The notes: generated from the sequence alone by a model not told the origin. Counted from the first letter of the stretch, positions 8,782-18,368 are shown. The stretch: DNA of 64,000 nt from Verrucomicrobiota bacterium (GCA_014584295.1 JACTNC010000034.1:108884-172883), one strand, 5' to 3'. Numbers and translations are program-made.

Positions 8782-9906
8782 TCAGCTGAGTGTGAACGCA
8801 GGGAGTCTCACGATCTTTCCACCCGCCAGCGCAGATTCGTGGGCGCAGAGGCCGACACACGTCCAATTGGCGGATTTTACGGCATTTGGATACGGATCAC
8901 GGTCTTCAACGAGCGCGCTGATGAATTCGTGCGCCAGATGCGGATGCGATCCGCCATGCCCTGCGCCCTGCGTGAAGCTGAGGTGTGTTTTCTTGCCCAG
9001 ATCGTACACGCCCTTGGTGGTGAATTTCCTGATTCCGGCCGGCAGGCGCCGGGCGTAGTCCGGGACCTTGATCTTCCTGGGAATCTTGTGTTCAGGCTTC
9101 TTCGCTGTGTGAAGCACATGCGGTTCGTGCTCGATCAGCGACCACTCAAAGGACTGCTTCGATCCGTAGACATCGATGCTTTCCCGATATTGTCTGGCAG
9201 TATCAAAGAGCGAGCGGATGATCCGCGCAGTGAGATCGGTGTCCTTGAGCTTCACATGCGCGGTCTCCACCGCAAACGGTGACTGGTAATGCTTGATCAA
9301 TTCGGCCCGGATGGTGCCAGATCCAAAACAGGAGACATACTCCGCCTGGGCATCGGTGAGTGCGAGCATCGGCCCCACACAATGCGTCGCATACCACATC
9401 GGTGGCAACCCCGGCCAGTAGTTTGGCCATCCGTCCATGTCCTGCTGGTGACTCGCTTGCAGGAACTGGATCTTTCCCAATTCCCCACGGTCGTACTTTT
9501 CCTTGATAAACAGAAACTCCCGGGCGTAGACAACCGTCTCCATCATCATGTAGCGCAGGCCTGTCTTACGACACAGGTCCACGATCTTCCTGCAATCTGC
9601 AATCGAAGTCGCCATGGGCACGGTGCAGGCCACGTGCTTCCCCGCCTTCAAAGCCTTCAGAGCCTGTGAGGCATGGTCAGGAATCGGGGTGTTGATGTGA
9701 ACCGCGTCAATCTCCGGATCCTTCAGCAGCTCATCGTAGTCAGCATAGCCCTTGCTGATTCCGAAGGCCGCCTGGATCGCGGCGAGTTTCCGTGGATCCC
9801 GCTGGCACACGGCAACCAGGTTTGCCTGAGGATGGGCCTGATAGATGGGAATAAACTCCGCCCCGAAACCGAGGCCAACAATCGCGATATTGATTTTCTT
9901 GGGCAT
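8782..9906 (-). CDS. Gfo/Idh/MocA-family oxidoreductase
   Basis: A 374-residue NAD(P)-dependent sugar or polyol dehydrogenase-like protein. The Rossmann motif INIAIVGLGFGAEFIP is at residues 5-20, and a family block like GKHVACTVPMATSIADC (the usual EKP region, here with TVPM instead of EKP) is near residue 95. The family Lys of EKP is therefore absent, so catalysis may differ from classic members. No signal peptide is seen. The frame is open upstream to 10089, but the ATG at 9906 places the Rossmann fold at the N-terminus as usual. It likely forms an operon with the downstream ThuA-ankyrin gene. Confidence 0.87.
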   Translation of the reverse strand: MPKKINIAIVGLGFGAEFIPIYQAHPQANLVAVCQRDPRKLAAIQAAFGISKGYADYDELLKDPEIDAVHINTPIPDHASQALKALKAGKHVACTVPMATSIADCRKIVDLCRKTGLRYMMMETVVYAREFLFIKEKYDRGELGKIQFLQASHQQDMDGWPNYWPGLPPMWYATHCVGPMLALTDAQAEYVSCFGSGTIRAELIKHYQSPFAVETAHVKLKDTDLTARIIRSLFDTARQYRESIDVYGSKQSFEWSLIEHEPHVLHTAKKPEHKIPRKIKVPDYARRLPAGIRKFTTKGVYDLGKKTHLSFTQGAGHGGSHPHLAHEFISALVEDRDPYPNAVKSANWTCVGLCAHESALAGGKIVRLPAFTLS

Positions 9907-10155
9907 GGGAAAGGAAGGATAGAATTGCAAGTCTTGGCAGTCCGGGAGGGGAGCACCCCTAATCTCATCAACCGATAGCAATTCTGCCCGATTGGCAAGC
10001 AGCCGGATGGACGGGGGCTCGGCATTTGCTTGCCCTGCACCTTGGATTGACGCCCCGTCGGCAAATGCACAGCCTTCCTCCTGCTGCAATGCTCCCCATT
10101 GCCCAGTCTACTCAGGCCGCCCCACAGTAATTTCAAAGAGCTGAAAACCCTCGCC

Positions 10156-12384
10156 ATGACAACGCTCGCCACATCCCTCAATCGCCGCGATTTCCTCAAA
10201 CTCTCAAGTTTTGCAGGCGGTGGCCTGATACTCGGCACGTACCTGGGTCTCACGGATGATACATTCGCCAGCAAACGCGATGTGGTCGCAAAGGCGGATT
10301 CCGTGGGAGGCGCATCCCTCAATGCGTTTGTGCGCATCGGAACCGACGGCGCCATCTTTATTGCTGCCCATTCCCCCGAGGGAGGCCAGGGAGTCCGAAC
10401 ATCCCTGCCCATGCTTGTGGCGGAGGAACTTGAGGTGGACTGGACGGACATCACCGTGGAACTTGTTCCACTGGACCCCATCTACGGGACTCAGGTTGCC
10501 GGCGGCAGCATGGCAACTCCCAGAAACTACACTCCGCTCCGTCAGCTCGGAGCATCGGCGCGCATGATGCTTGTGCAGGCGGCGGCCCAGCGATGGGGCG
10601 TCGACAGCGGATCGTGCCATGCTGCCGGCGGCCGGGTTTTCCATTCGCCTTCAGGACGCAGCGCGAGTTACGGCGATCTTGCGGCGGACGCAGCAGGACT
10701 CCCGGTACCGGATCTGAAATTGGTTCGTCTCAAGGAGCCCAAGGACTTCAAGATCATCGGCCAGAGGATCAGCGGCGTCGACAATCCAGCCATTGTCACA
10801 GGCAAACCCCTTTTCGGTATTGATCAGGTGTTGCCCGGAATGCTTTATGCCGTTTACGAGAAATGTCCCGTCTTCGGCGGCAAGGTTGTCGACGGCAACC
10901 TCGCGGAAATCAAGTCGCTGCCTGGGGTGAAAGACGCTTTCATCATTGAGGGCACATCGAATCTGAACGGGCTCATGCCTGGTGTGGCCATCCTTGCAGA
11001 TTCAACCTGGGCCGCCTTCAGCGCCCGGCGCAAACTGAAGGTCAAATGGAACGAAGGTCCCCATGCGAATGACAGTTGGGAATCATACCTTGCTACCGCC
11101 GGAAAACTTGCGGAAACCCCAGGTGAGCAGCTTCTCCGTGACGACGGTGACGTAGCCAAGGCGCTCAACACCGCAGTGCGGACGATCGAAGCGCGCTACG
11201 AGTACCCCTTTGTATCCCACGCCAACTTCGAGCCCCAGAATTGCACCGCCCACTTCAAGGATGGCGTGATGGAACTTTGGGCGCCAACCCAGCGCCCCGC
11301 CGGTGGACAGGACCTGATCAGTTCCGTACTCAATCTGCCCAAGGATCGGATCAAGGTGAACATTACCCGCATCGGCGGGGGATTCGGTCGACGGCTGAGC
11401 AGCGATTTTATGGTCGAGGCCGCAGCCATCGCCCATCGCGTGAGTGCACCGATCAAGCTTACCTGGTCGCGCGAGGACGACCTCCGGCATGATCACTATC
11501 GCCCCGGTGGAATACACCACCTCAAGGGTGGCGTCGATGCACAGGGCAACATCATCGCGTGGCAGAATCATTTTGTCACATTCGGCAATGCGAAAGGCAA
11601 AGCCCCGGGCTCCGGAGGGGCGCTTTCGCCCGATGAATTTCCCGCCCGTTTCCTTCCGAACTATCGGGCGGAACAATCCATGATCGTCACGCATATTCCG
11701 ATGGGACCCTGGCGCGCGCCGGGAAGTTGCGTGTTCTCATGGGTTATTCAGAGCTTCATCGATGAACTCGCCTCCGCCGCTGGTCGGGATCCACTCGAAG
11801 TACGCCTATCGCTGCTGAAGGATCGCGGCATGGTCACCACACCGGGTGAGCGCCCCAACGGTTACGATGCGGCGCGCATGTACGCCGTTGTCAAGATGGC
11901 GGCAGAAAAGGCCGGATGGGGCAGGAAACTTCCACGCGGGCAGGGCCAGGGCATCGCCTTCCATTTCAGCCACCGCGGCTACTTTGCCAATGTTGCGGAG
12001 GTGAATGTCTCCAAGAGTGGAGTCCTCAAGGTGGAACGGGTCGTTGTGGTGGGGGATGTTGGATCTCAGATCGTCAATCCTAGCGGAGCCGAAAATCAGG
12101 TCGCGGGCTCTATTGTTGATGGATTAAGCGCCGCGGCGCTTCAGGAGATCTCCATCGCGCAAGGCCGTGTCCTGACTGGAAACTTCAACGATTATCACCT
12201 CCTGCGCATCGCCGACGCCCCTCATGTGGAGGTGCATTTCAATCTGACGGATAATCCGCCCACCGGTCTGGGCGAGCCCGCGCTGCCACCGCTGGCGCCT
12301 GCCGTGGCAAATGCCATTTTTGCAGCGACCGGCAAACGGATTCGTACGCTCCCCTTCTCAAAGACCGACCTGAGCTGGTCTTGA
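10156..12384 (+). CDS. IorB-like molybdopterin-binding aldehyde/xanthine oxidase-family subunit, Tat-exported
   Basis: A 742-residue protein of the isoquinoline 1-oxidoreductase beta-subunit type. It opens with a Tat signal (NRRDFLKLS at residues 9-17 followed by a hydrophobic Gly-rich stretch), so it should be exported folded. Domain blocks include a molybdopterin-binding segment NITRIGGGFGRRL, RAPGSC and the C-terminal GLGEPALPPLAPA, whose Glu matches the catalytic residue of the xanthine oxidase superfamily. Such subunits normally work with a small [2Fe-2S] subunit (IorA); none is adjacent here. It is divergent from the oxidoreductase at 9906 and is followed by glpF. The substrate is unknown. 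Confidence 0.88.
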   Translation: MTTLATSLNRRDFLKLSSFAGGGLILGTYLGLTDDTFASKRDVVAKADSVGGASLNAFVRIGTDGAIFIAAHSPEGGQGVRTSLPMLVAEELEVDWTDITVELVPLDPIYGTQVAGGSMATPRNYTPLRQLGASARMMLVQAAAQRWGVDSGSCHAAGGRVFHSPSGRSASYGDLAADAAGLPVPDLKLVRLKEPKDFKIIGQRISGVDNPAIVTGKPLFGIDQVLPGMLYAVYEKCPVFGGKVVDGNLAEIKSLPGVKDAFIIEGTSNLNGLMPGVAILADSTWAAFSARRKLKVKWNEGPHANDSWESYLATAGKLAETPGEQLLRDDGDVAKALNTAVRTIEARYEYPFVSHANFEPQNCTAHFKDGVMELWAPTQRPAGGQDLISSVLNLPKDRIKVNITRIGGGFGRRLSSDFMVEAAAIAHRVSAPIKLTWSREDDLRHDHYRPGGIHHLKGGVDAQGNIIAWQNHFVTFGNAKGKAPGSGGALSPDEFPARFLPNYRAEQSMIVTHIPMGPWRAPGSCVFSWVIQSFIDELASAAGRDPLEVRLSLLKDRGMVTTPGERPNGYDAARMYAVVKMAAEKAGWGRKLPRGQGQGIAFHFSHRGYFANVAEVNVSKSGVLKVERVVVVGDVGSQIVNPSGAENQVAGSIVDGLSAAALQEISIAQGRVLTGNFNDYHLLRIADAPHVEVHFNLTDNPPTGLGEPALPPLAPAVANAIFAATGKRIRTLPFSKTDLSWS

Positions 12385-12465
12385 TCTTCCCCAGGCATGC
12401 AAGCTGCCCGTTGCGGCGCGGCTTGTCCTAGTGTCACGAATTTCTCCCCAACAAACACACACAAC

Positions 12466-13191
12466 ATGTCCACATTCACGGCCGAAATGCTCGGCACAGC
12501 CCTGCTTGTCATACTCGGAGACGGCGCGGTCGCCAATGTACTCCTCGGAAAAACCAAAGGCAACAATTCTGGCTGGATCGTCATCACCACCGGCTGGGCG
12601 CTGGCGGTCACACTTGCCGTATACTCCGTCAACTCCATCAGCGGTGCACACATCAATCCGGCAGTCACCATCGGGCTTGCCGCAACCGGCAGGTTCGCGT
12701 GGAGCGCTGTGCCAGCCTATCTCGCTGCACAGATGATCGGTGCGTTCCTCGGTGCCGTGGTCGTCTGGCTTGCCTACCTCCCACACTGGCGCGCAACGAC
12801 GGATCAGGGCAACAAGCTCGCCGTGTTCTCCACGGGCCCTGCGATTCGTTCCCCCCTGAGCAATCTCCTCTGTGAAATCATTGGTACTGCAGTCCTCGTC
12901 TGCGGCATGCTCGCGATCCTGCGCCCGGAAAATCTCGTTCCCAATAGCGGCTTCGACAAGGGCTTCTCCCCGCTTCTCGTGGGACTGCTCGTGTGGGCCA
13001 TCGGCATTTCCCTGGGCGGCCAGACCGGCTATGCAATCAATCCTGCACGCGACCTGGGCCCGCGGATTGCCCACGCTATCCTTCCCATTGCGGGAAAGGG
13101 GTCCAGCGATTGGGCGTACGCCTGGATTCCGGTTGTCGGGCCGATCATCGGCGGCGTTCTGGGCGCGATGCTCTTTGGTTTCTGTTGGTAA
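12466..13191 (+). CDS. glpF: Glycerol uptake facilitator (aquaglyceroporin)
   Basis: A 241-residue MIP-family channel with six membrane helices. The two pore motifs are visible: SGAHINPAVTIG at about 64-75 and GYAINPARDLGPR at about 188-200. The Asp after the second NPAR and the extended loop typical of glycerol channels mark it as GlpF rather than a water-only aquaporin. The ATG at 12466 starts directly with MSTFTAEMLGTALLV, the usual N-terminus. It is followed 12 bases later by glpK, so uptake and phosphorylation of glycerol are coupled in one operon. No GlpR-like regulator is nearby. Confidence 0.94.
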   Translation: MSTFTAEMLGTALLVILGDGAVANVLLGKTKGNNSGWIVITTGWALAVTLAVYSVNSISGAHINPAVTIGLAATGRFAWSAVPAYLAAQMIGAFLGAVVVWLAYLPHWRATTDQGNKLAVFSTGPAIRSPLSNLLCEIIGTAVLVCGMLAILRPENLVPNSGFDKGFSPLLVGLLVWAIGISLGGQTGYAINPARDLGPRIAHAILPIAGKGSSDWAYAWIPVVGPIIGGVLGAMLFGFCW

Positions 13192-13203
13192 TCCTGCGTC
13201 ATC

Positions 13204-14688
13204 ATGAAATTCATCCTCGCCCTCGATCAGGGCACGACGAGCTCTCGCGCAATCATTTTTGATCAGTCAGGAGGAATTGTCTCCGTCGCGCAGCGCGAAT
13301 TCCGCCAGATTTTCCCGCGACCCGGCTGGGTTGAGCACGATGCCGCTGAGATCTGGGCCACTCAATCCGGAGTCGCAGCGGATGCCGTTGCCAAGGCAGG
13401 ACTGTCCGCGACCGACATTGCAGCCATCGGCATCACCAACCAGCGGGAAACCACCGTGGTCTGGGATCGCAAGACCGGGGTGCCTTTGTGCAACGCGATC
13501 GTCTGGCAGGATCGGCGCACTGCGGCGGTTTGCGATCGGCTGAAGAAATCCGGCAAGGCCGCATTGATAAGGCGCAAGACCGGGCTCGTGATCGATGCCT
13601 ATTTCTCCGGCACAAAACTGGCCTGGATTCTGAAGAATACTCCGGGTGCAATGGCACGCGCACGGGCCGGTGAGCTTGCGTTCGGTACGATTGATTCCTG
13701 GCTGGTCTGGAATCTCACCGGCGGGAGAGTCCATGTGACCGACGTCTCAAATGCATCGCGCACCATGCTCTTCAACCTGAAGACCTGCACGTGGGATGAT
13801 GAGCTGTTGAAACTCCTGGGAGTGCCGCGCGCCGTACTTCCGGAGGTCCGCGCATCAAGCGAGGTCTACGGCGAATGCTCCCTTTTGGGTGCCCCCATAC
13901 CCATTGCCGGCATCGCGGGTGACCAGCAGGCTGCCCTCTTCGGCCAGGCCTGCACGCAGTCGGGCATGGTCAAGAACACCTACGGGACCGGCTGTTTCAT
14001 GCTGATGAATACCGGTACGAAACCCGTCGTTTCAAAGAAGAATCTGTTGACGACGATCGCGTGGCGCATCGGCGACAGGACGGAGTACGCACTCGAAGGC
14101 AGCATCTTCATCGCGGGCGCAGTCGTGCAATGGCTTCGGGACGGGCTCGGCCTCATCAAATCATCCGCAGAGGTCGAGGCGCTGGCCGCCCAGGTTCCCG
14201 ACAATGGTGGCACTTATCTTGTTCCCGCGTTTGCCGGCCTCGGTGCACCGCATTGGGACCAATACGCGCGCGGCCTGATTGCGGGACTCACCCGGGGAAC
14301 AAATGCTGCACACATTGCCCGTGCTGCACTCGAGGGAATCGCCTACCAGGTGCACGATGTGCTCCATGCCATGCAATCTGACTCAGGCATTCGCCTGAAG
14401 GAACTGCGCGTCGACGGCGGTGCATGCGCCAACAATCTCCTGATGCAGTTCCAGGCGGATCTGCTCGGTGTTCCTGTCGTGCGCCCGCGCGTAGCGGAAA
14501 CGACCGCGCTGGGTGCTGCCTACCTTGCCGGGCTTGCCGTCCGTTATTGGAAGAACACCTCAGAGATCGCCGCGCAATGGCAGGTCGATCGGCGTTTTGC
14601 ACCGGGTATGAAGCCGTCCCAGCGCCGAACTTCCCTCGCCGGCTGGAACAAGGCCTTGGCGCGCGCCAAGCGCTGGGAAGATTCCTGA
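13204..14688 (+). CDS. glpK: Glycerol kinase
   Basis: A 494-residue FGGY-family kinase, full length for GlpK, phosphorylating glycerol with ATP to sn-glycerol 3-phosphate. The N-terminal [16 protein letters not shown] phosphate-binding segment, [53 protein letters not shown] and the C-terminal [11 protein letters not shown] are all present. It is the second gene of the glpF-glpK operon and converges on the DNA polymerase gene with a 20-base gap. Confidence 0.97.
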   Translation: MKFILALDQGTTSSRAIIFDQSGGIVSVAQREFRQIFPRPGWVEHDAAEIWATQSGVAADAVAKAGLSATDIAAIGITNQRETTVVWDRKTGVPLCNAIVWQDRRTAAVCDRLKKSGKAALIRRKTGLVIDAYFSGTKLAWILKNTPGAMARARAGELAFGTIDSWLVWNLTGGRVHVTDVSNASRTMLFNLKTCTWDDELLKLLGVPRAVLPEVRASSEVYGECSLLGAPIPIAGIAGDQQAALFGQACTQSGMVKNTYGTGCFMLMNTGTKPVVSKKNLLTTIAWRIGDRTEYALEGSIFIAGAVVQWLRDGLGLIKSSAEVEALAAQVPDNGGTYLVPAFAGLGAPHWDQYARGLIAGLTRGTNAAHIARAALEGIAYQVHDVLHAMQSDSGIRLKELRVDGGACANNLLMQFQADLLGVPVVRPRVAETTALGAAYLAGLAVRYWKNTSEIAAQWQVDRRFAPGMKPSQRRTSLAGWNKALARAKRWEDS

Positions 14689-14708
14689 TCAACGATGATT
14701 CGATCAGG

Positions 14709-16898
14709 CTATTCAAGCTTGAACTCCGTCTGCTCGCTCACCCTCTTTATGCCAAGGTAAGAGCCATAGCGATCGATCCAGTCATCCAACTTTTCAAGAT
14801 AGTGTTCCGGATCGTAGGGACTTTGCACCGGATCAAAAAGCGAAACGGGGCGCGCACGCTGCCAGTCGCTACCTTCCCCCTTTTTCTTGATCGTGATGTA
14901 ATAGGATACCCTGTCTCCTGCCTTTGGGCGTGACGCCATCATCAGCGCCGCCTCCGCGCTCGCTCTTCGAGGCTTTCCACCTCCTGCGACAAATTTCTCA
15001 TAGGCATCCACGCCCATACTCAGGTTCTCCGTCCTCGCGAGTTGTTCAACCGGCAGACTGCGATCGGCAATCTGCCGCCGCAGCCGCTCAATGCTCTTGG
15101 TCGGCGCTTCGACCTCAAGCCCGAGCAGAAATTGAATCATCTGATCGGTGAGTGCCTTCAAATATGGCTCAATTCCGCGCGACCGCAGCGCGCTGCCCCG
15201 AAAAGTCACTGCGTCTCCATCACGCAGGGCATAGTTCTTCGCCTTGTAGCAGAACATCGCGTCAAAGCGCCCATCGAACTCCAACTCAATTCCTGGTGGG
15301 AGAATGGGCGCCACCACCGCCAGCAGCGATTCGGGCTCGGCAAAATATCGCTTTGACGAAAGATAAATTCCGTCCGTATCCGCCTCGAGAATCACACAGT
15401 CATGCTTCTGAAATTCACCAATCAACACTTGAAGCAATTCGCGTCCGCGTCGTGTCACCTCCGCCGCCAGATCACCGTCGCCAAATCGCGCACCTGAGAA
15501 CCCCAAGTAGCCGTAGAAGGAATTGATGAGAACCTTGAAGCTGGACTGTCGTGCCTGAGCCTCCATCCGCTCTTCCGCGGTGGGTGCCGTGCGGGCGAGT
15601 TGCTTGAACTGCAGTCTGTAGGTCCGCAATTGCTTCAACAGGGGAATGAACACACCCAGCGTGTCTGCCTTGGGATTGCGTCCAATTCCCAGGAGAAGGC
15701 TCGGATAAAGGGAAGCCACGTCGAAATGGAGCACATGATGAAAGACGCCTTCCTGAAAACTCCGTGTAAAGCCCCCTTCAAAGGGACGCACCTCCGGGGG
15801 GACGGGACAGGACTCGCGGGCGTGAAAATATTCCTCCAGAAAGAGCAGATCGATCTTTGTGGTCGTTCCCCGGAGCATCGCATCCTGAAACAGGATCGGA
15901 AAGGTCTTGGTCTGCTCGAAGTAGGTCGGCAGGAGACGATCGACGATGCCACGAGTCTCACGCAGGTCATCCGCAAGGTAATGCAGAAAACGTTCCCGTT
16001 CGTTGAGAAACGCATCCTGGATCATGTTTCCCGGAAGATAGGTTCGAGTGCCCTCTGCGGCTGCATTCGGAGATGTGATGCCTAGCGCAACCGCCACTTC
16101 CTTGAGCCCGAACGAGGTCAACTCCCTCGCAGCGATGTCATACAGGTGAACAAGCAGGAAGGAATCCACAATTGCGCGCCCAGGAATGTCGCATCGTGGA
16201 AAATCGATCCATCGCTCAGCCACCTTCAAACGAGCGCTGCGCCAGCCCGCGTCCTGGTTGAAGCGCCCCCACTTGCACGCGACTTTCAGTCGGCGGCAGC
16301 GGATACGCAGGTACTCAAGGTCAAACTTGAACAGATTGTGTCCTTCAATGGTATCGGGATCTTCCTCCGCCAGCACTTGGTTCAACTCTTCGAGCAGGGA
16401 CCTCTCCCCTGCATTGGTCATCTCGGTAAGGACCAGGGTACGGTTCCTCGTGCCAAACTGGAGACCGATGGCGAGGATGCGGTCGCCAACCCGTGATGCA
16501 TTGCTGAAGGTTCCGTTTTCGGAGCCGGTTTCGATGTCCATCTGACATCGTCGCAGTCCCGAAAATGGCAGATTCGAAAAGAGGCGCTGGCGGTTCTGCA
16601 GAAGAAACTGGGACTCGAGAGGTCTGAGGGAATCAACAAGCCCGCTGGCCGATTTTGCACGCGACAGCCACGCCTCGTACGCCTTGAGCGACTCTGCCTG
16701 CACAAGCACGGAATAGGGAGCAGTTCCGCGCAGCGATATCTGCTTAATGTCGGAGGAGTCCCCCTCGAGCATCTGCGAACCAGCCCACGCAAAGGGCTGG
16801 AACGTTGCGGTGCGCGTGATGCGTCGACCGTCTTCGGTGGCAAGTGACAGATGGGCGACGCCATTGCCATCAATCCAGAGGCCACAGAGCGTATCCAT
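14709..16898 (-). CDS. Family B DNA polymerase with 3'-5' exonuclease
   Basis: A compact (about 729-residue) replicative-type PolB. Exonuclease motifs: MDIETG (Asp122, Glu124), HNLFKFDLEY (Asp194) and a YLADD motif near 308-312. Polymerase motifs: A at DVASLYPS (Asp394), B at KVLINSFYGYLG (about 456-467), C at ADTDG (Asp508/Asp510), then CYKAKNYAL, so all catalytic residues are in place. It is shorter than E. coli Pol II (783) and lacks any uracil-recognition or intein segment I can see. Likely a repair or damage-tolerance polymerase; the motif spacing looks more archaeal than Pol II-like, which is inference. A GTG three bases upstream (16901) is an alternative start. Confidence 0.9.
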   Translation of the reverse strand: MDTLCGLWIDGNGVAHLSLATEDGRRITRTATFQPFAWAGSQMLEGDSSDIKQISLRGTAPYSVLVQAESLKAYEAWLSRAKSASGLVDSLRPLESQFLLQNRQRLFSNLPFSGLRRCQMDIETGSENGTFSNASRVGDRILAIGLQFGTRNRTLVLTEMTNAGERSLLEELNQVLAEEDPDTIEGHNLFKFDLEYLRIRCRRLKVACKWGRFNQDAGWRSARLKVAERWIDFPRCDIPGRAIVDSFLLVHLYDIAARELTSFGLKEVAVALGITSPNAAAEGTRTYLPGNMIQDAFLNERERFLHYLADDLRETRGIVDRLLPTYFEQTKTFPILFQDAMLRGTTTKIDLLFLEEYFHARESCPVPPEVRPFEGGFTRSFQEGVFHHVLHFDVASLYPSLLLGIGRNPKADTLGVFIPLLKQLRTYRLQFKQLARTAPTAEERMEAQARQSSFKVLINSFYGYLGFSGARFGDGDLAAEVTRRGRELLQVLIGEFQKHDCVILEADTDGIYLSSKRYFAEPESLLAVVAPILPPGIELEFDGRFDAMFCYKAKNYALRDGDAVTFRGSALRSRGIEPYLKALTDQMIQFLLGLEVEAPTKSIERLRRQIADRSLPVEQLARTENLSMGVDAYEKFVAGGGKPRRASAEAALMMASRPKAGDRVSYYITIKKKGEGSDWQRARPVSLFDPVQSPYDPEHYLEKLDDWIDRYGSYLGIKRVSEQTEFKLE

Positions 16899-16970
16899 CA
16901 CTACACCCTGCCTGATGGCGGAAGGAAATCAATCGCGCCAAAAGGCGCATGCCCGTCCGCCACCAATGGG

Positions 16971-17318
16971 CTAGAACGGTCTTGCGTAGACCATGACCAC
17001 CGCGACCGCAGCTAGCGCGAGGGAAGCCCACATCAGCCCGCCGGCCTTTTCACGCCTGCGAAAGGCGATCCCCGCTATCGCCGCCAGACCCAGCCAGGCT
17101 ACAATCTTGACGATCACCCACCCTCCCGAAAACGCATAGAGACCCTGCCACATGCGTAGCCCCGTGAGAACGATCAGAAGATTGGCAACACCAGTCCAGA
17201 TCATGACCTTTTTCCTCGATGATTCCGGTGCAGCAAAGGCGAAGAAGGTAAACGCAAGCAGGATGATCGCGCTGAGCACATGGAGGATGTGCAGCGCGTT
17301 GGATTCGTTTGGATTCAT
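16971..17318 (-). CDS. Small four-helix integral membrane protein, function unknown
   Basis: A 115-residue protein from the ATG at 17318. Four hydrophobic segments are visible: HVLSAIILLAFTFFAFA, VMIWTGVANLLIVLTGL, WVIVKIVAWLGLAAIAGIAF and LMWASLALAAVAVVMVYA. A single histidine sits in the first helix, and short charged linkers (ESSRKK, RRREK) give it a regular topology. The overall pattern is like small haem- or cofactor-free membrane proteins of unknown role. It is on the same strand as the neighbouring polymerase but 70 bases apart, so co-transcription is uncertain. I do not recognise a characterised family. Confidence 0.72.
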   Translation of the reverse strand: MNPNESNALHILHVLSAIILLAFTFFAFAAPESSRKKVMIWTGVANLLIVLTGLRMWQGLYAFSGGWVIVKIVAWLGLAAIAGIAFRRREKAGGLMWASLALAAVAVVMVYARPF

Positions 17319-17589
17319 GAGGAAAATAGAGACACCCCGCTTGTGCCGTATGCCCAAAGGCTCAGGACCTTTTTAAGCTAAGGTGGGCGCCCCCCGACGG
17401 CTTTTTGCTGTCCGATTTACGGCCTAGCAGCGACCGACGTATTGGCGGCTCCCGATTTGATTCAAAGGCAAAGAGCGTGTATTGAAAGCACCTCGAACAC
17501 AGCAGGGTGTCGGTCTCAAGGTGCAGGGCTTCACAGGTTCGTCAAACCCGAAGGTGCTTCCTTTGCATATTTCGCATTACACAACTTCC
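17319..17589. other. Intergenic region, no gene seen
   Basis: About 270 bases between the small membrane protein and the DUF2017 gene. I looked for tRNA, small RNA and riboswitch signatures and saw none that hold. A short G/C block followed by a T run (17383-17408) is visible but does not form a convincing stem. It probably contains the promoter of the membrane-protein gene. Confidence 0.4.
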
Positions 17590-18051
17590 CTAACTTTCCA
17601 GTATCGATGAATCGAGGTGCTGGATGATCAACTCCTGAATGGTCGCGAGAAAAAGATAGCACATGAATGCCTTCCGGGCAGGTTCTGGCAGGGCCTCGAG
17701 TTCAACATCGCCGCTCTCGAGCAGATCCTCATCAAGACCGGTAAGGTGGCGCTCACGCAGCCTGAGACGAACCGCGGCACACGCACGCACCACCGGTTCG
17801 GCATTGTCCCGATCGAACGCAATCACTCCAGTCGCAAAGAATTCCTTGTCAAAAAGCGCGAGCAGTTGCGTCACCTCGGAATTCTGTGTGGCGAGAAGCT
17901 CGCTTCTCCACTCCGATCTGAAATCCGGCTCGACATCCGCCAGTCTGTTCGGCGCGGCAAGACCATCGCTGAGCGAATCCGCCGCCGCCTTGATGACGTC
18001 CAGCAGGGGAGCAACAACTGCAAGACTGAGCCTGACCTCAATGCGCTTCAT
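17590..18051 (-). CDS. DUF2017-family protein, ClpS-associated
   Basis: A 153-residue acidic helical protein starting at the ATG at 18051, inside the last codons of clpS (14-base overlap), so the two are translationally coupled. Its pattern (RSEWRSELLATQNSEV, FFATGVIAFDRDNAE, then AFMCYLFLATIQELIIQ at the end) resembles DUF2017 proteins, which in Actinobacteria also sit next to clpS. The function is unknown, but the conserved pairing suggests a role in ClpS-dependent N-degron turnover or its control. The family call comes from context and general pattern, not from a search. Confidence 0.65.
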   Translation of the reverse strand: MKRIEVRLSLAVVAPLLDVIKAAADSLSDGLAAPNRLADVEPDFRSEWRSELLATQNSEVTQLLALFDKEFFATGVIAFDRDNAEPVVRACAAVRLRLRERHLTGLDEDLLESGDVELEALPEPARKAFMCYLFLATIQELIIQHLDSSILES

Positions 18052-18340
18052 CGGGCTCAAGGACAACAGTCAGATGCCAGCGTTGCAACGTGAAGACATA
18101 GTGCTCCGCCCGCTCGCGGCAGCCACTCCAAACGACCGAGCGCCCCAACTCGTGAACCTCCATCATGTGCTTTCGCGCGGTGGTCTCATTGTAACCGAAC
18201 ACCTTCTTGAAAACGAGCACGACGTAGGACATCAGGTTAACGGGGTCGTTGAGTACAACGACATTCCAACGCCCTTCGAGCTCCACATCGGTCTGGGCTC
18301 GTGTCTCCGGGTCGGTCTGTGTCTTGAAAATGGACGCCAT
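18038..18340 (-). CDS. clpS: ATP-dependent Clp protease adaptor
   Basis: A 100-residue ClpS. It delivers N-degron substrates to ClpAP/ClpCP. The core WNVVVLNDPVNLMSYVV, VFGYNETTARKHMMEVH and the C-terminal LQRWHLTVVLEP match the ClpS fold. The substrate-binding patch normally reads Asn-Asp-Asp; here it is Asn-Asp-Pro, the variant I associate with actinobacterial ClpS. The histidine of MEVH that contacts the N-degron is kept. No Clp ATPase is in the window. DUF2017 follows with overlap; proS lies downstream with a 28-base gap. Confidence 0.92.
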   Translation of the reverse strand: MASIFKTQTDPETRAQTDVELEGRWNVVVLNDPVNLMSYVVLVFKKVFGYNETTARKHMMEVHELGRSVVWSGCRERAEHYVFTLQRWHLTVVLEPDEAH

Positions 18341-18368
18341 GCAGCCTTTCTGCCCTCTTGCGCAGGAC

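Noticed and set aside
17319..17589. Possible small RNA or tRNA
   Set aside because: No cloverleaf, no T-loop consensus and no convincing stem.
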